Source of the DNA: Rhodeus uyekii | Lineage: Eukaryota > Chordata > Actinopteri > Cypriniformes > Acheilognathidae | Length of the DNA stretch: 64,000 nucleotides | Direction of reading: 5' to 3' | Assembly: GCA_037043235.1 (NCBI GenBank) | Contig: JAWRVZ010000088.1 | Location: 2,721,001 to 2,785,000 of the forward strand | Shown here: piece after piece, positions 10,101-19,945 of the stretch | Layout: each line of letters starts with the position of its first letter | How positions within the stretch are numbered: position 1 is the first letter of the stretch | Translations under genes and position numbers: made by a program | The notes under the pieces: model-generated | Databases searched by the model: none | What the model saw: the letters and a program-made list of their open reading frames with translations, nothing else | Told to the model about the DNA's origin: nothing

Positions 10101-13100
10101 CTGATGTAGCGCTTCATGATGCTCTCAGGAACAAGTGAATGACTTTTGGCCAGAAACAATGGTTTATAATACAGTAGAACCCGGTTATGTAGACGGCCTT
10201 GGGGCTTGCAAAAAAGCGTTGAGATAACAAATCTTTTAGTTAAGCGATCGACATGCTATAAATGTATTTTATTTGTGATGTTTGTCAGAGTGTTTTCTTT
10301 TTCCTGGTTTGTACTTACACTCTTTACATGTTTGAGAAGAGTGTGCTGGTACAAAACCCATCTATAAAGCTTGTGTGACCAGTTTAATCGCCTCGAGTTT
10401 TCTTTCATTTCCATTTAACATCTGGACAGCCATTACAAGATTCATCAGTATACGATAAAAACCACCTTCGATTCTCGATACAAACCTTTAATTATATTCT
10501 CCAACATTGCAAACACAATTTCGCTCACAGCGTAAACACAATCACAACACACATAAACACATTCGCTCATAACACAGTTATTTCGCTTTGACACAGTTCT
10601 CAAAGTATTGCACACGCGGTTCAGAATCAGAGAGAGCTTTATTGCTAAGTGTGCTTGCACACACAAGGAATGTGTCTTGGTGTTGAAGCTTCCAGTGCAC
10701 ATATACAACACAACAAACAATAACAATACATAACATACACAGTACATGTGGTCACATGATGGGATTTTTTGTATGGAGTGGGAGAGGGGATAAAGACAAT
10801 CACTGAAGAGCTAAAAACCGAGGCTTCCATCCGCAGCGCCTTCTTGTTGTTCAAACAAGAATGGTTACTATGGTTTCTTTACAAACAAAATGCTTTGTTG
10901 CTTTTTGCCTTTAACAGTCTGCTTGAAAACAAAAGCTTCTATCAGTAACGACGTCTTTGTCGATGTCAATGTATTCTGGGAATTCCTGGACAGTGATGGT
11001 GAACTCCTGTGCACCTTGCAAAATAGCATCTGTAAAGCTTGATTTTTGCGCGAGTTCTTCTGCAGCTGCACGACACTGCACCGCAAGAGTGAGTGAAGCA
11101 TCATTGGAGTGAGCGACCGTATGGACCGTGATGCACGTGCAACGCGAACTCAGCGTATACGCAGTGAACTCGCTACTATCATTAGTCACGGGGATCCAGA
11201 TAACTGATGTTAAGTGGCGACTTTGTCCCTCTTTTGTGCTCGAGATATCAGGGTTCGGTGACAAAAGAATCGACATAACCGATAAGAAAATGCTAAGACA
11301 ATGAGGGAATTTGGAATTTCAAAAATGTCGACATAACAGGGTTGGCGAGTTAACAGAGCTTGAGATAAGTGAGTTCCACTGTACTGACATTTAGCTTCAG
11401 AAGACATTGATTCACCCACTTGGGGCATATGATTGCCGTCATGTTTTTGGCTTTGACGGTTCCATCTTTCCTTGCATTATATGGACTCAAAAAAAAAAAA
11501 TTGTATTTATATTCCACAGCGCTATGAGTAATGCCAGGTTCAGGCTACACAATATCATCCCTAGTTTGACACGATCCGTGGTGGTTCTTAAACAATGGCC
11601 GTTGGGAAGCAAGAATCAACAATTGAAAAAAACATTGGAATGGAATTACCATTGTTTGTTTATGCTCGTTTCCGGATGTTTGATCGGGAAGCAACGTGTG
11701 GTCTGACACAGTGACTGTCATTACAGATAAAAAAATGGTGTATATCTGAACCCAGCATAATGATGCCGTGATTGTCATTTTTGGGTGGAGTACCTCATTC
11801 ATACCAACAACGATAACAATAATTATAAACGTCTGCCACACAGCTTTCCTGTTGCTCAAACACTAAGCAAGAACTGATTAGAATGTCAATGTGTTTTTTG
11901 AATGCAAGGCAAGTCGCTTTGGATAAAAGCATCTGCCAGATGTAAAATGCCACTTTCAATGCTTGAGTTCTGGTGGATTCTGAATGGCTGTAAGTGTTTT
12001 GTTATTGTTCATCAAATGGGAAAAAAATTATTCTGAAAGTGATTAAATTATTTCATTAGTGACATTACATTAGTCATTAAAGTCGACTAGCCTGTGCAAA
12101 CTCCTATTTAAGTCTGGTTCCATTCTGGTAAGAAAGGACCACACTGATGCATCAAATTATGGAAGTGAAGTGGGTCTCAAGTACCATTTCATGTTGACTT
12201 CAAAGATATTAATTTCAAACGGTGTTTGTCCATTGGAGAATCATTCCGTTTTTCTCCTCCCAGTCCAAACGTGTAAAGGTTTGTGATTTTGTTCTTCCTG
12301 CATATTTACATGTCAAATCGTTTGTGACAATTTTGACAAGCGTTTGTCAAAATAAACCCATGTGACTGTCACTATTTTGAAGGGATAAATTTGTTGCTAG
12401 ACAGCTAACAGAGTATACGCAAGGGTAAAATAATGTGTCTTGACAGTTTTCTGCCAGAGCATCAGTTGTAAAAGAACAGTGGAAGAAGTAATACTGAACA
12501 TTCACTTTGTTTTAACTAGCAGGATTCATGGCTCAGTGGACTGTCTGTCAGAGCTGTCCTCGTCTCGGATGAGCTACTCCTTCACAGGTGAGCCCTTCCG
12601 GTTGTCTGCTGTCTGATTCCCTCTCCTCTGTCAAATTTTTTAGGACTGAAGACAGTTTAGACATTCTCTTTTTTCATATAAAACTGTAGTTTTTCAGATA
12701 TTGGGTCATTTTTCAGTGGATGTTTGTGTTTTAATAAGGAATTCGACGCACTCTCAGCACTTCCTCAGCCATTGCCACGCAGAGAGAACCAAGTCGCAAA
12801 GCTCAAGCAAGCAGGTGGGATTCATTTTAATACAACTGTATGCTTTACTTTCTTAAGTACAGTAGTACCTCAAGATACGAAAGGCTCAACTTACGAAAAA
12901 TCCAAGTTACGAAAGCAAAGACGAAAAATTTTACTGCTCTACATACGAAAACTTTTCAAGATAAGAAAGGTTTCTGAAAGTCCGAGATTCGCCCCATAAC
13001 AATTTTGAAACTCGCGCCGCACGCCACCATCTTAGTTATAGTAGACTCGCCACCATCCTCCTGCTCTCCCATTGGTTCCTGATGCTAGCCAAGCCATGAG

Positions 13101-16100
13101 ATCCTTCTCTCTAATTGGACAGCATCCCTCCCATCATGCATCTTCTATACGTACGTGCTGGCGTGCTTTAGCTCAGCCACTCCGCACCCCAAACTTTACA
13201 TTTTTTATGTGTTTTCGTAAAGTTAAGTGTCAAACGTTATCTGCCGTTTGTCCTCCTCCTCCTCTGCCGCCACTTTCGGAGATAGCCTCACTCGAAAGGT
13301 AAGCTTCGACATTTTACGTTATTTCATTGTTTATAGGTCAATTTAGCTTTATTATGAAATTTAATGGGGTGTTTTTGGAGGGCTTGGAACGGATTAGCCA
13401 TTTTACATGTAATATGTGTTCCAAGATACGAAAAACTCATTATACGAAGGCCGCCTCGGAACGGATTCATTTCGTATCTCGAGGTACCACTGTACATGAG
13501 CTGTGGTTTAGTGGTTAGTGCTTACATTGAACTTTGGTGCTCATGATGAAGAAATGTTGGTTCTTAAATATTGGTTAATAATAACAGATTTGCTACTGCT
13601 CTCCTGTAGTTCAGTCAGTATAGCATTGGTGTTTATAACGCCACGGTCATGGGTTCGATCCCAGTTCAGTTCATTTATAAAGCACATTTAAAAATGGCCA
13701 AAGGCCAACCAAAGTGCTGTACAACAGGTTGAAAGAAAACCGTACAGAAAGCACAAAAGAAAAACAATGAAAAAAAAAGCAAATAGAAAACAAAATAAAA
13801 ATAGAAGCAGCCCAAAAAACTAAGAGGCAGAGGCAAAGAGACATAGTCAACCGTACACACATCCACATAAACACATATGTATATGCATAAACAACTGCAT
13901 ATACACAAAAACCCAAATAATTACATATTAAACATCAACAAACACGCGAGAGAAAAGATGGGTTTTAAGGAAAGATTTAAACTCAGATAGACCGGAAGCA
14001 AGGGAAAGCAAGAACTGATTCAATGTGTTTCTTGAATGCAATGTAAGTCGCTTTGGATAAAAGCATCTGCCAAATGCATAAATGTAAACTTTCTGTCCTC
14101 ATTTCCATTAACTTTCTTTGAGTTATTTTCAGTAACAGCTGTGGGATAGTCATGTGTTATTAGACCAAAATCTAAAGAAATTTATGTAACAAAGGGGAAA
14201 GAAAATGCTAAGGAATACCGACGTGATTTAAAACAGGAAGGAAAGGCACAGATGTCTTGAAGTAGCCTATGCTGTTCCATAATCTTGGAAAAATTGCAGA
14301 AAAAGCATGATCCCCCTTAAACTTAAAGCAAGAGCGGTATTTGCAGGATTGTTGGTAGTTGAGAAGTTCAGACAAATTTGATGGAGCTACACCATTTAAT
14401 GCTTTATAAAGCATTTAACATCTTAAAATGGATCCTATACTTCACCGGTAACCAATGTAGAGACACTAGGACCGATGCTTCCAACTGCAAGCGATGCGTT
14501 GAGTGATTAAAACCCAAGAGCCAAGTGATTGAGATCAAGTCTGGAAGAGATGAAGGCATGGATAACTATCTCTAAATCCGTAAATGAAAGCATAGATTTT
14601 AATTTGGCTATTTGTCTTAGCTGCTCTTCACCACAGCACTTACCTGTTTTTCAAAAAAGAGAACGTTTCTGGCACGTACATCAAATGAACATTGATGTCA
14701 AACTAGCCCTAGCGTCCAAACAGCTGACTTAAATATTTACTCAATGTAGCTTTTTAATGTTGTGTGCATGAAATAGATGCTGACAATCGCCTGCGTCTCT
14801 GTTGCAGTCAATGTCAGTCAGTCTGACCGAAACAGACCATTATTTTTTGCCAGAATGTTCTCGTTTTGTCGAAATATCATTGTAGCATTAACAAGTCCCT
14901 TGTATCCGATTGTCAAATGCTCTTTGTCATCTCTCAGGAACCGGTCCAGTAATTTGCGGCGACGTTGGAGCACAGTCAGCGCTGGCAGGGGTACATCAAG
15001 GGCAAACAGCAGCGCTGGCCCAGGGCCTAACCGAGTGGGTGGTACCACCAGTTCCTCTGGCTCAGATGGCGCTGTCAAGCTCCACCTGGGCATGCAGGTC
15101 TTGCTAATTAGTGCCAATGAGATGGGCACCATCCGCTACATTGGCACAGCTGACTTTGCTCCTGGCCTCTGGCTCGGCCTCGAGCTGCGAAGCCCAAAAG
15201 GAAAAAACGACGGTTGTGTGGGCAACCAACGCTACTTCAGCTGCCGACCTGGCCATGGGGTTCTGGTGCGACCCAGCAGGGTCACGTACCGCGGTATCAA
15301 CGGAGCCAAGCTGGTGGATGAAAGCTGCTGAGACCGCCACACACTGAAGCACGGGCTTCCATCTCTCCATCCATCTGGCTTTCCATTCATTTTGTTTCCG
15401 TGGATTTAGTGTGACATTTCAGCCAAGCTGAAGACATTTTATTTCTAACTGCACTAAGACTCAGACGTTTACTGCTGATAAACTGTTTGTGAACTAGCTA
15501 AATATTACATTAGAATTCTTCTGCTTTGATTTCAACGGGAGGTTTGCATTCAGATGCGTCTGATAAAATGAACGGTAGCAATATTGGAGCACTTTAATAA
15601 AAGTCTTTGGGCGAAGACGATGACTTGAATAACAGGATTTAAGAAGTTCAGACATTTTAATAACTGTGACAATATCAGCTCCTCAAATCCCCTCTGAAGT
15701 TGTCTCCGAATGAAGCACAGCTTAGTTTGCAGGTGTGAGTCCGTTCGGATCATGGCACTTACACATTCAGAAGCTCATAATCTTTCATCTTGATGCGAGA
15801 GCAGTAACAATGAAATAATAAGCACTTTAATAGTATCGTAATCCAAGATTTAATCAGCTCAGATAATCAAAACTTGATTGTACTCGATCGTTCCACAGAT
15901 GATTAAGCAGTTGTTGCAGCTGACAGGCTTCATCTGGGTTTTGTTTTGCTCGTATTAAAGAACTGCTCTTGACGGAGAGATCCCTAATTGAAACTTAAGA
16001 CAGTTTTATGAAGTCAGCCAACGATGATAAACAGACCAAAACAATGAAGACTAAATTAAGCTGCCACTAGTGGTTTAAACTCAAGTCAGAAGCCGTTTTG

Positions 16101-17070
16101 TGGATATGTTTTTATGCTGAGATTCTGTTTATGTTTATATCAATATTTATATTTGAATAAAAGCCTAAAGTCAATCTGTCCGTCATATAAAGCGATCGTG
16201 TCGGTTCAAAACAATGTGGACTAGCTCGCTCAATTCATATGGATTAGTTTTACATTAGTTTTTATCTTTTTATGCATTTTTTTAGGCATCAAAGTGGTAG
16301 TTGAGTAACTGTTACTGGATGGATAGAAATCTCTCAGATTTCATTCGCAAGATCTTCATTTGTGTTTTGAAGATGAACGAAAGTCTTGTGGGTTTGGAAC
16401 AACATAAGGGTGAGTAATTAATCACAAATTTTATTTTTGAGTGAAATATCCCTTTAGGGTCTGTAATCGCAAATCAAATAATTGTTGAGAAGAACCATAA
16501 TAATTAAAGATTTTCATACTTTAAAGAGCATTCATATAGGTTAGTTATGGTAGATAATAAAATGGTTAATGAGAAGACACTGACGTAAATTTGGATAAAA
16601 TTGTTTTGCCTTATTTTTTTCAAATGCAATTGTTCCAATGTTATTTAATTGGTTTAAATTATTGATTTATTAATTTTTAATTCCTTTCCCAATTCTGAAA
16701 TGAAATAATATCTAGTCAGTATAAATGCAAGAAGTAAAGATGAGCGATTCCTCAAAAAATTATAGAATTTTGCATTAATGAGGAAATTAAGACATTGTTT
16801 ATTATATCAGAAAATCCTGAAAACGGTCAAAAAACATTAAATGTTAAAGGTAAAAACATTTCCAATGGAAGTTAAAGTTGCACATTTCAGCCTGTATCCA
16901 CAGGGATGTTTTGTACTGTATGTTCATTGTCACATTAGCTGTGTGTCGGTATATATTTTGTGTGGATTTAAATGTAGTATTTTAGCAGTAAATCTGAATT
17001 AGTACATGTAATGCATAAAGATGTTTGTCAAATTTGTCAGCTGATGATAATAAAGTTATAATATTTTAAG
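4005..17070 (+). CDS. clip4: CLIP4 gene, 3' part (six coding exons plus 3' UTR)
   Basis: Gene span. The coding exons are 4005-4187, 5655-5792, 8630-8753, 12523-12587, 12769-12814 and 14938-15331, about 950 coding bases or some 316 residues. CLIP4 is a microtubule-associated CAP-Gly linker protein. Human CLIP4 is about 705 residues with ankyrin repeats and three CAP-Gly domains, so the N-terminal half lies upstream of this window. The visible protein is a serine-rich linker, CAP-Gly 2 (GERVLVVGQ ... GKNDGSVGG), a linker, CAP-Gly 3 (GMQVLLIS ... GKNDGCVGN) and a C-terminus ending KLVDESC. All five splice junctions keep the reading frame. Orthology to CLIP4 rather than CLIP1/2/3 is based on the close match of the last 100 residues to human CLIP4 as remembered and on the convergent neighbour ALK. 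Confidence 0.93.
4243..4588. mobile_element. MITE with TA target duplication and internal GCGGGTTATAT repeats
   Basis: The ends are inverted: TCGTATTTTCCCGCATATAA at the left against TTGTATTTTCGTGCATATAA read from the right. Both are flanked by TA. The right half holds a run of short imperfect repeats (GCGGGCTATATAAGG, GCGGGTTATATAC, CACGGGTTATAC, CACGGGCTATATGAG, GCGGGTTATATGC). It has no coding capacity. TA flanks suggest Tc1/mariner-type mobilisation. It starts 55 bp after the CLIP4 exon donor. Confidence 0.65.
4589..4859. other. CLIP4 intron, unassigned
   Basis: Short AT-rich intron stretch between two MITEs; nothing recognised. Confidence 0.4.
4860..5636. mobile_element. Cyprinid MITE (non-autonomous DNA transposon) next to a CLIP4 splice acceptor
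   Basis: The left edge near 4860 reads CCACTGTTTTGGGGACCTATTAT. The right edge reads GAAAAGGGGCATAATAGTTCC followed by TCTTTAA. The inverted-repeat core is CCTATTAT / ATAATAGTTCC, and the internal phrases (AGCTGACTTAACAGGCACTTT, GCATTTAAAGGGGCGC) are common in cyprinid introns. It has no open frame. It ends about 20 bp before the exon at 5655, so the branch point of that intron may fall inside it. The left boundary is approximate. Confidence 0.55.
5655..5792 (+). CDS. clip4: CLIP4 exon: linker and first half of CAP-Gly 2
   Basis: Acceptor TTTTTTCCCCATCAG, donor CTCCAG|GTATGG; phase 1 in, phase 1 out. Encodes GIAPSRTPSTSSPAYESSEV then HLGERVLVVGQRTGIVRFYGKTSFAPG, the N-terminal strands of the second CAP-Gly domain. 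CAP-Gly domains recognise the C-terminal EEY/F tails of tubulin and EB proteins. Confidence 0.94.
5793..6997. other. CLIP4 intron, unassigned
   Basis: AT-rich intron; no coding similarity or clear transposon ends recognised before the Tigger-like element starting near 6998. Confidence 0.5.
6998..7747. mobile_element. Pogo/Tigger-like non-autonomous element
   Basis: The right end read inward is CAGTAGAACCTCGACTTACG followed by TA. The left end, TTCCGAGGTTGGCTTCGTAAG, is a degenerate inverted copy. Internal TACGAAA and CGTAAGTCG words recur. A second element inside (about 7300-7446) ends GCAAAGTTGGCAACACTG. The CAGTRGAACC terminus with TA target duplication is typical of the pogo/Tigger branch of Tc1/mariner. 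Confidence 0.6.
7748..8588. other. CLIP4 intron, unassigned
   Basis: Intron sequence between the Tigger-like element and the GT microsatellite that precedes the next exon; no feature recognised. Confidence 0.4.
8589..8614. repeat. (GT)n microsatellite in a splice-acceptor region
   Basis: About 13 GT units ending 15 bp before the acceptor CCTTGACAG of the CLIP4 exon at 8630. It occupies the place of the polypyrimidine tract. Confidence 0.9.
8630..8753 (+). CDS. clip4: CLIP4 exon: second half of CAP-Gly 2
   Basis: Encodes GFWLGIELDKPSGKNDGSVG and onward through GVRYFSCPPKHGVFAPPSRVQ. It contains the GKNDG signature of CAP-Gly domains and the hydrophobic WLGIEL strand. It joins the previous exon in phase (CCA G|GA TTT). 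The donor is AGAG|GCAAGT, a GC rather than a GT donor. Using either nearby GT (8758 or 8760) would abandon the conserved frame of the next exon. Confidence 0.93.
8754..9684. other. CLIP4 intron, GC-AG, first part
   Basis: Begins with the GC donor. The rest is AT-rich intron without a recognised feature up to the cyprinid MITE at about 9685. Confidence 0.5.
9685..11797. mobile_element. Cyprinid CACCCAAAAATG MITE, split by later insertions
   Basis: The left end, GATTCTCCACCCAAAAATG (9689), and the right end, which reads GTACTCCACCCAAAAATGAC from the - strand (near 11775-11795), are inverted repeats of a very common cyprinid MITE. Its left arm runs to 10169 and its right arm resumes at about 11384. 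The pogo/Tigger-like element at 10172-11381 sits in the gap. A further insertion may lie at about 11515-11725. Confidence 0.5.
10172..11381. mobile_element. Pogo/Tigger-like element with TA target duplication
   Basis: The left end is TA|CAGTAGAACCCGGTTATG. The right end read inward is CAGTGGAACTCACTTATC, also flanked by TA. Subterminal words GTCGACATAAC and CGACATAACCG recur near the right end. The middle (about 10615-10865) holds a foreign fish retroelement-like segment beginning TTTATTGCTAAGTGTGCTTG. No transposase frame remains. Confidence 0.65.
11848..11950 (+). mobile_element. tRNA-derived SINE, 5' truncated
   Basis: Carries AAGCAAGAACTGATTAGAATG and the tail AAGTCGCTTTGGATAAAAGC then ATCTGCCAGATG, the same family as the copies at 13594, 19806, 27385 and 41740. 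The tRNA-like head is mostly missing. Confidence 0.7.
11951..12522. other. CLIP4 intron, unassigned
   Basis: AT-rich intron between a SINE and the next CLIP4 exon; nothing recognised. Confidence 0.4.
12523..12587 (+). CDS. clip4: CLIP4 exon: linker after CAP-Gly 2
   Basis: Acceptor TTAACTAGCAG, donor TTCACAG|GTGAGC; phase 2 in, phase 1 out. With the preceding AG it encodes RIHGSVDCLSELSSSRMSY, aligning with human CLIP4 RVTDSLDTLSEISSNKQNHSY. This alignment fixes the frame and so proves the GC donor of the upstream exon. Confidence 0.88.
12769..12814 (+). CDS. clip4: CLIP4 micro-exon: basic linker
   Basis: Forty-six bp. Acceptor ACTTCCTCAG, donor CAAGCAG|GTGGGA. It encodes AIATQREPSRKAQASR and matches the register of human SASSQKEINRRNAFSK. 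A competing acceptor six codons earlier (12758) would break the phase with the exon at 12523. The chosen one joins both neighbours in frame (ACA G|CC; AG|G AAC). A Tigger-like element starts 46 bp downstream. Confidence 0.8.
12860..13492. mobile_element. Pogo/Tigger-like MITE with intact inverted ends
   Basis: Ends CAGTAGTACCTCAAGATACG (left) and CAGTGGTACCTCGAGATACG (right, read inward), each flanked by TA. It is 633 bp and non-coding. Internal TACGAAA words repeat near both ends. This is the best preserved of the Tigger-like elements in the window. Confidence 0.8.
13594..14088 (+). mobile_element. tRNA-derived SINE split by a nested insertion
   Basis: The head at about 13594-13666 has an A-box-like TAGTTCAGTCAGTATAGC and the B box GGGTTCGATCCC. 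The tail at about 14004-14088 has GGGAAAGCAAGAACTGATTC, GCTTTGGATAAAAGC and ATCTGCCAAATGCATAAATG. The two parts are contiguous in the unsplit copy at 27385-27500. The 340 bp in between begins TTCATTTATAAAGCACATTT, a separate fish repeat, so the SINE is older than that insertion. Confidence 0.7.
14200..14440 (-). mobile_element. L2-type LINE 3' fragment
   Basis: On the - strand the frame reads LYKALNGVAPSNLSELL ... GDHAFSAIFPRLWNSI, matching the conserved C-terminus that follows the reverse transcriptase in fish L2-type LINEs. Only about 70 codons remain, so it is a dead 5'-truncated fragment. Confidence 0.6.
14938..15331 (+). CDS. clip4: CLIP4 terminal coding exon: CAP-Gly 3 and C-terminus
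   Basis: Acceptor TCATCTCTCAG; the exon supplies the last base of the codon begun in the 46-bp exon. It encodes a Ser/Arg/Gly linker (NRSSNLRRRWSTVSAG) and then LHLGMQVLLISANEMGTIRY through WLGLELRSPKGKNDGCVG and HGVLVRPSRVTYRGI, a complete CAP-Gly domain, ending AKLVDESC before TGA (15329-15331). The last residues of human CLIP4 are SKLVDENC, so the C-terminus is natural. Confidence 0.97.
15596..15601 (+). terminator. CLIP4 polyadenylation signal candidate (proximal)
   Basis: AATAAA 265 bp after the stop codon; downstream sequence is only moderately T-rich (AGTCTTTGG). Confidence 0.35.
16156..16161 (+). terminator. CLIP4 polyadenylation signal candidate (middle)
   Basis: AATAAA about 825 bp after the stop, within TTTGAATAAAAGCC; followed by TCAATCTGTCCGTC, a weak GT-containing element. 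Confidence 0.35.
17049..17054 (+). terminator. CLIP4 polyadenylation signal candidate (distal)
   Basis: AATAAA followed within 25 bp by GGTCTGTTTTTTTTTTCTTC, a GT- and T-rich element typical of strong poly(A) sites. Best of the three by context. Confidence 0.45.
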
Positions 17071-19009
17071 GTCTGTTTTTTTTTTCTTCTAGTATGTCTT
17101 GGTTTTATATTAATGTACGTGTGTACGTTTTTACAGTTGAATAGTTAATTGCTCATTAAATATAAAACCTACTCGGTATCCAATTTTGAACTCAATCAAT
17201 GTAAGTTTTTGCAAGTACATCACATTAACTGTTCTGATCAAAATTGGAAATGTTCTAATACATACAAAGATAAGAAACGAAAATAATCAAATGGAGAGAG
17301 AAAATTCTAAACCATTGGTCTGGTTTATTTACATGTATTCTCTAAATATTTTAATTTATTTATTTAATGATGAAACCAAACCCTAATAGCTTAAGGCATT
17401 TGGATTTGAGCTGAAAAAATGAACCCACAGGTACAAGCAGTTTGTTGGATACAAAATGAGCTCATCATGCCTTCTGTATATGATTTGTTGATTAAAGATC
17501 CTCTTTGTGCACTTACACAACCCAAGTTGTGTAACTAAATTTATATATCCACTTAATGACCAAGCACTCCCACTTTTTTTCCTTGGTTAACTTTACATCT
17601 TGTTTTTGTCAAGAATCATCCACTAACTCAGCGTGATGTCATGTTTAAAGCCGCAAGCTGTTTACACTGAAAGAGAAAGCGCTGCGATTCTGGACCAATG
17701 AGATTTCTTGATTGGCAGGACTTCCCACCGTGATGAAGTAAAACTAAGCTTTCAAAATAATATCTAACTGCCTGTCATGGTTGATTAGGACGATGTTAGG
17801 AATTGGCCAGGAAATACCACTTTGTGACCTTGGGTAGCCATCTGCTCATGTTCACTCAACCATAAATTCAGGGGAATGCTCAGTCCATTGGACTCAAATT
17901 TATGGATTCATAAATAAGGAAGCAGCTTGAGATGATTTGTGACGTGCTGCATTCGTATGCAATTGAAAATGGGTGGACCATGGCCATGAAAGGACTCGCG
18001 TGGTCAGCGTGAAAGCTTTGCTTTGCCATGGCATTCACACTGGCTCAAATGTTTTTAATGGGCCCAATACATTCCCGAGACAGGATAGATCAATGGATTT
18101 CTGCTGTTTATGCCAGATTCTGATACTGACATCTGCATGTCAAAGCAAAAATCAAGATTTTTGTCAATTTGTCAGACCATTTGTCAATGTTCAATTATTC
18201 ATTGTGGTGGTTGTGACCTTGATTGATAGGAGAGAGGAACTCTCACAATGTCCTACTGTTCAAGTCTGACACACATGACCTGCAATTCTGTTTATTTGTG
18301 GTCTTTTTTTTATTGTATCATTTAACAGATCGAGTCATTCTCATTACAGGCCAATGCTACTGCTTAAGGGTGCTCTAGAATATGCTTGATTGTTCAAAAA
18401 GCACATTATTTGTCACACATTTTAATTTATTATAGAGCCTCTCTCCCCTGTCCTGCTCGAACACAATGTTTCAAAGAAGGCCCTCCTTCTGACTTTTTAG
18501 CTGGCCCAGTGTGTCGTGATTGGCATGTGTGTTCGGGAAATGTCACGTCCCTTAACATAAGCTCTAGTACTCTTCAATTTCAAACCAATTCATGCCTGAT
18601 TCAAACTAAAGAATATTAACAAAGAGGGTCAGAAAGGATTTCATGGATGGATTTCACAGGACTTTTCAGGGTGTTATGATTTTTTGTTTTTCTTATATAT
18701 TTTAGAAATGAAGTTACAAAATGGCGATACCAGTCAGAAAACTATGGTAATATAAACAGTAATCGCAAAACCATTTTTAATTATCATAATAGTTCAGAAC
18801 AGTGTTACAAAGGCTCCAGTAAACAGTAGATTACCAGTAATGTTGGCTAACGGGTGAGTGGAGCTCAAAGCTTTGCTCTTTACATTGAAGCAACAGCATA
18901 AAACATATAATTGGAACTGTTAATAGAAAACAAAGCTAGGAATATTGAGACATATTTACAAGTTACGGTCCACAATCAACAGATTGTCTTGACAAAATAG
19001 GAACCGTTT
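17071..19009. other. Intergenic region between CLIP4 and ALK, unassigned
   Basis: AT-rich sequence without a supported gene. A phrase at about 18860-18905 (GGAGCTCAAAGCTTTGC) recurs at 23575 within the Tc1-like relic, suggesting a small related fragment. Confidence 0.5.
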
Positions 19010-19680
19010 ATGGGCCCGTCCACACGGAGACAAGGATCACTGCATCCGCATACATTACTTATCGGATTGGCGTTCCGTCCACACGGATCCGGCGGTTTGG
19101 GAGACTGAATCCGCTCTCTTTTTATACCGGGTCCTAAAGTGGATAGATCTGAATCCGACACCCTTGCGGTCTCGTGTGGACGGCCAATCCGTATATTTTT
19201 TGTTTACCGATGATGTCATCACATCACGTGTCGGCTGCGTCACAGTAACAGCAACAGTGTTGCCAGATTGGACTGAAGATTTCCAGCCCAACTACAGCTT
19301 AAAACCCTCCCATTTAAAAAAATACCAGCCCAAAGTGCGTACTCTTATAAATAATGAAAAATGTTGAGCGATTTTATGCATCAAAAACCATCCCAAATTT
19401 TATCAAGCAGCCCAATGCATTTTTTCCCGGTCGGACGTGACAAAAAGGTAACTAGCAATCTGGCAACACTGAACAGCAACAACAATGCGCATGCTCAAAG
19501 TCTTCTTCTCTGTGTATAGTGTATTATCTGTGGCAGAATTACAGCGCCCCATACTGGTCTGGCATATAAACTACACCGTAATCAGTCGGTTTTAGTGGTC
19601 TCGTGTGGACGCTGATGTTTCTTGCACCTACGTTTATAATCGGATAGAGAATGCACCGGCATCGTGTGGACGTGGCCTAA
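19010..19680. mobile_element. Non-autonomous DNA transposon with GGCC(A/C)GTCCACACG ends
   Basis: The left end is GGGCCCGTCCACACGGAGAC. The right end read inward is TTAGGCCACGTCCACACGAT. Internal TCGTGTGGACG and CGTCCACACG words are repeated in both orientations. It holds a younger nested element at 19255-19471. No transposase is seen. Confidence 0.65.
19255..19471. mobile_element. Nested hAT-type MITE with 8-bp target duplication
   Basis: Ends CAGTGTTGCCAGATTGG and, read inward from the right, CAGTGTTGCCAGATTGC. The flanks are AACAGCAA at 19247-19254 and AACAGCAA at 19472-19479, a perfect 8-bp duplication as left by hAT transposases. It is 217 bp and lies inside the element at 19010-19680. 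Confidence 0.8.
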
Positions 19681-19805
19681 TTTCAGGAAAAGATTTTGTA
19701 GTCCCTTAAGTTCTGGAAGCTGTTCTCCGTAAAATGGGCTTCACATAATTTTCAGGAACAGTGTTTAAAATAACTCTTAAGTTCGTCAGCTTTAGGACAT
19801 CTATG

Positions 19806-19945
19806 CATTTGGCAGACTCTTCAATCTAAAGTGCCATTGCATTGAAGGAACACATTAACATTCTAATCAGTTCTTGCTTTTCCTAGGAATCAAACCCATC
19901 ACAATGGCGTTGCAAGCGCCACACTCTACTATTTGAGCTACAGGA
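19806..19945 (-). mobile_element. tRNA-derived SINE
   Basis: On the - strand: CCTGTAGCTCAAATAGTAG (A box region), CGCCATTGTGATGGGTTTGATTCC (B box), then AAGCAAGAACTGATTAGAATG and a decayed tail AGTCTGCCAAATGCATAG. Same family as the other SINEs here. Confidence 0.75.

Larger units (their letters stand above)
15332..17070 (+). other. clip4: CLIP4 3' UTR (inferred)
   Basis: No long frame follows the stop. Candidate poly(A) signals occur at 15596, 16156 and 17049. A cyprinid MITE piece lies inside at about 16305-16460 (inward phrase ATTTTTGAGTGAAATATCCCTTT). The true end depends on which signal is used. Confidence 0.5.

Noticed and set aside
12759..12768. Earlier acceptor for the 46-bp CLIP4 exon (CTCTCAG at 12757)
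   Set aside because: It would put the exon out of phase with the exon at 12523-12587.
13594..13666. Possible tRNA gene
   Set aside because: A and B boxes are present, but the sequence does not fold as a complete cloverleaf by eye and is the head of a SINE with its known tail.
14910..15107. Alternative frame across the CLIP4 terminal exon (joining 12587 directly to 14938)
   Set aside because: It would skip the 46-bp exon, shift the frame and lose CAP-Gly 3; including the exon restores the conserved frame.
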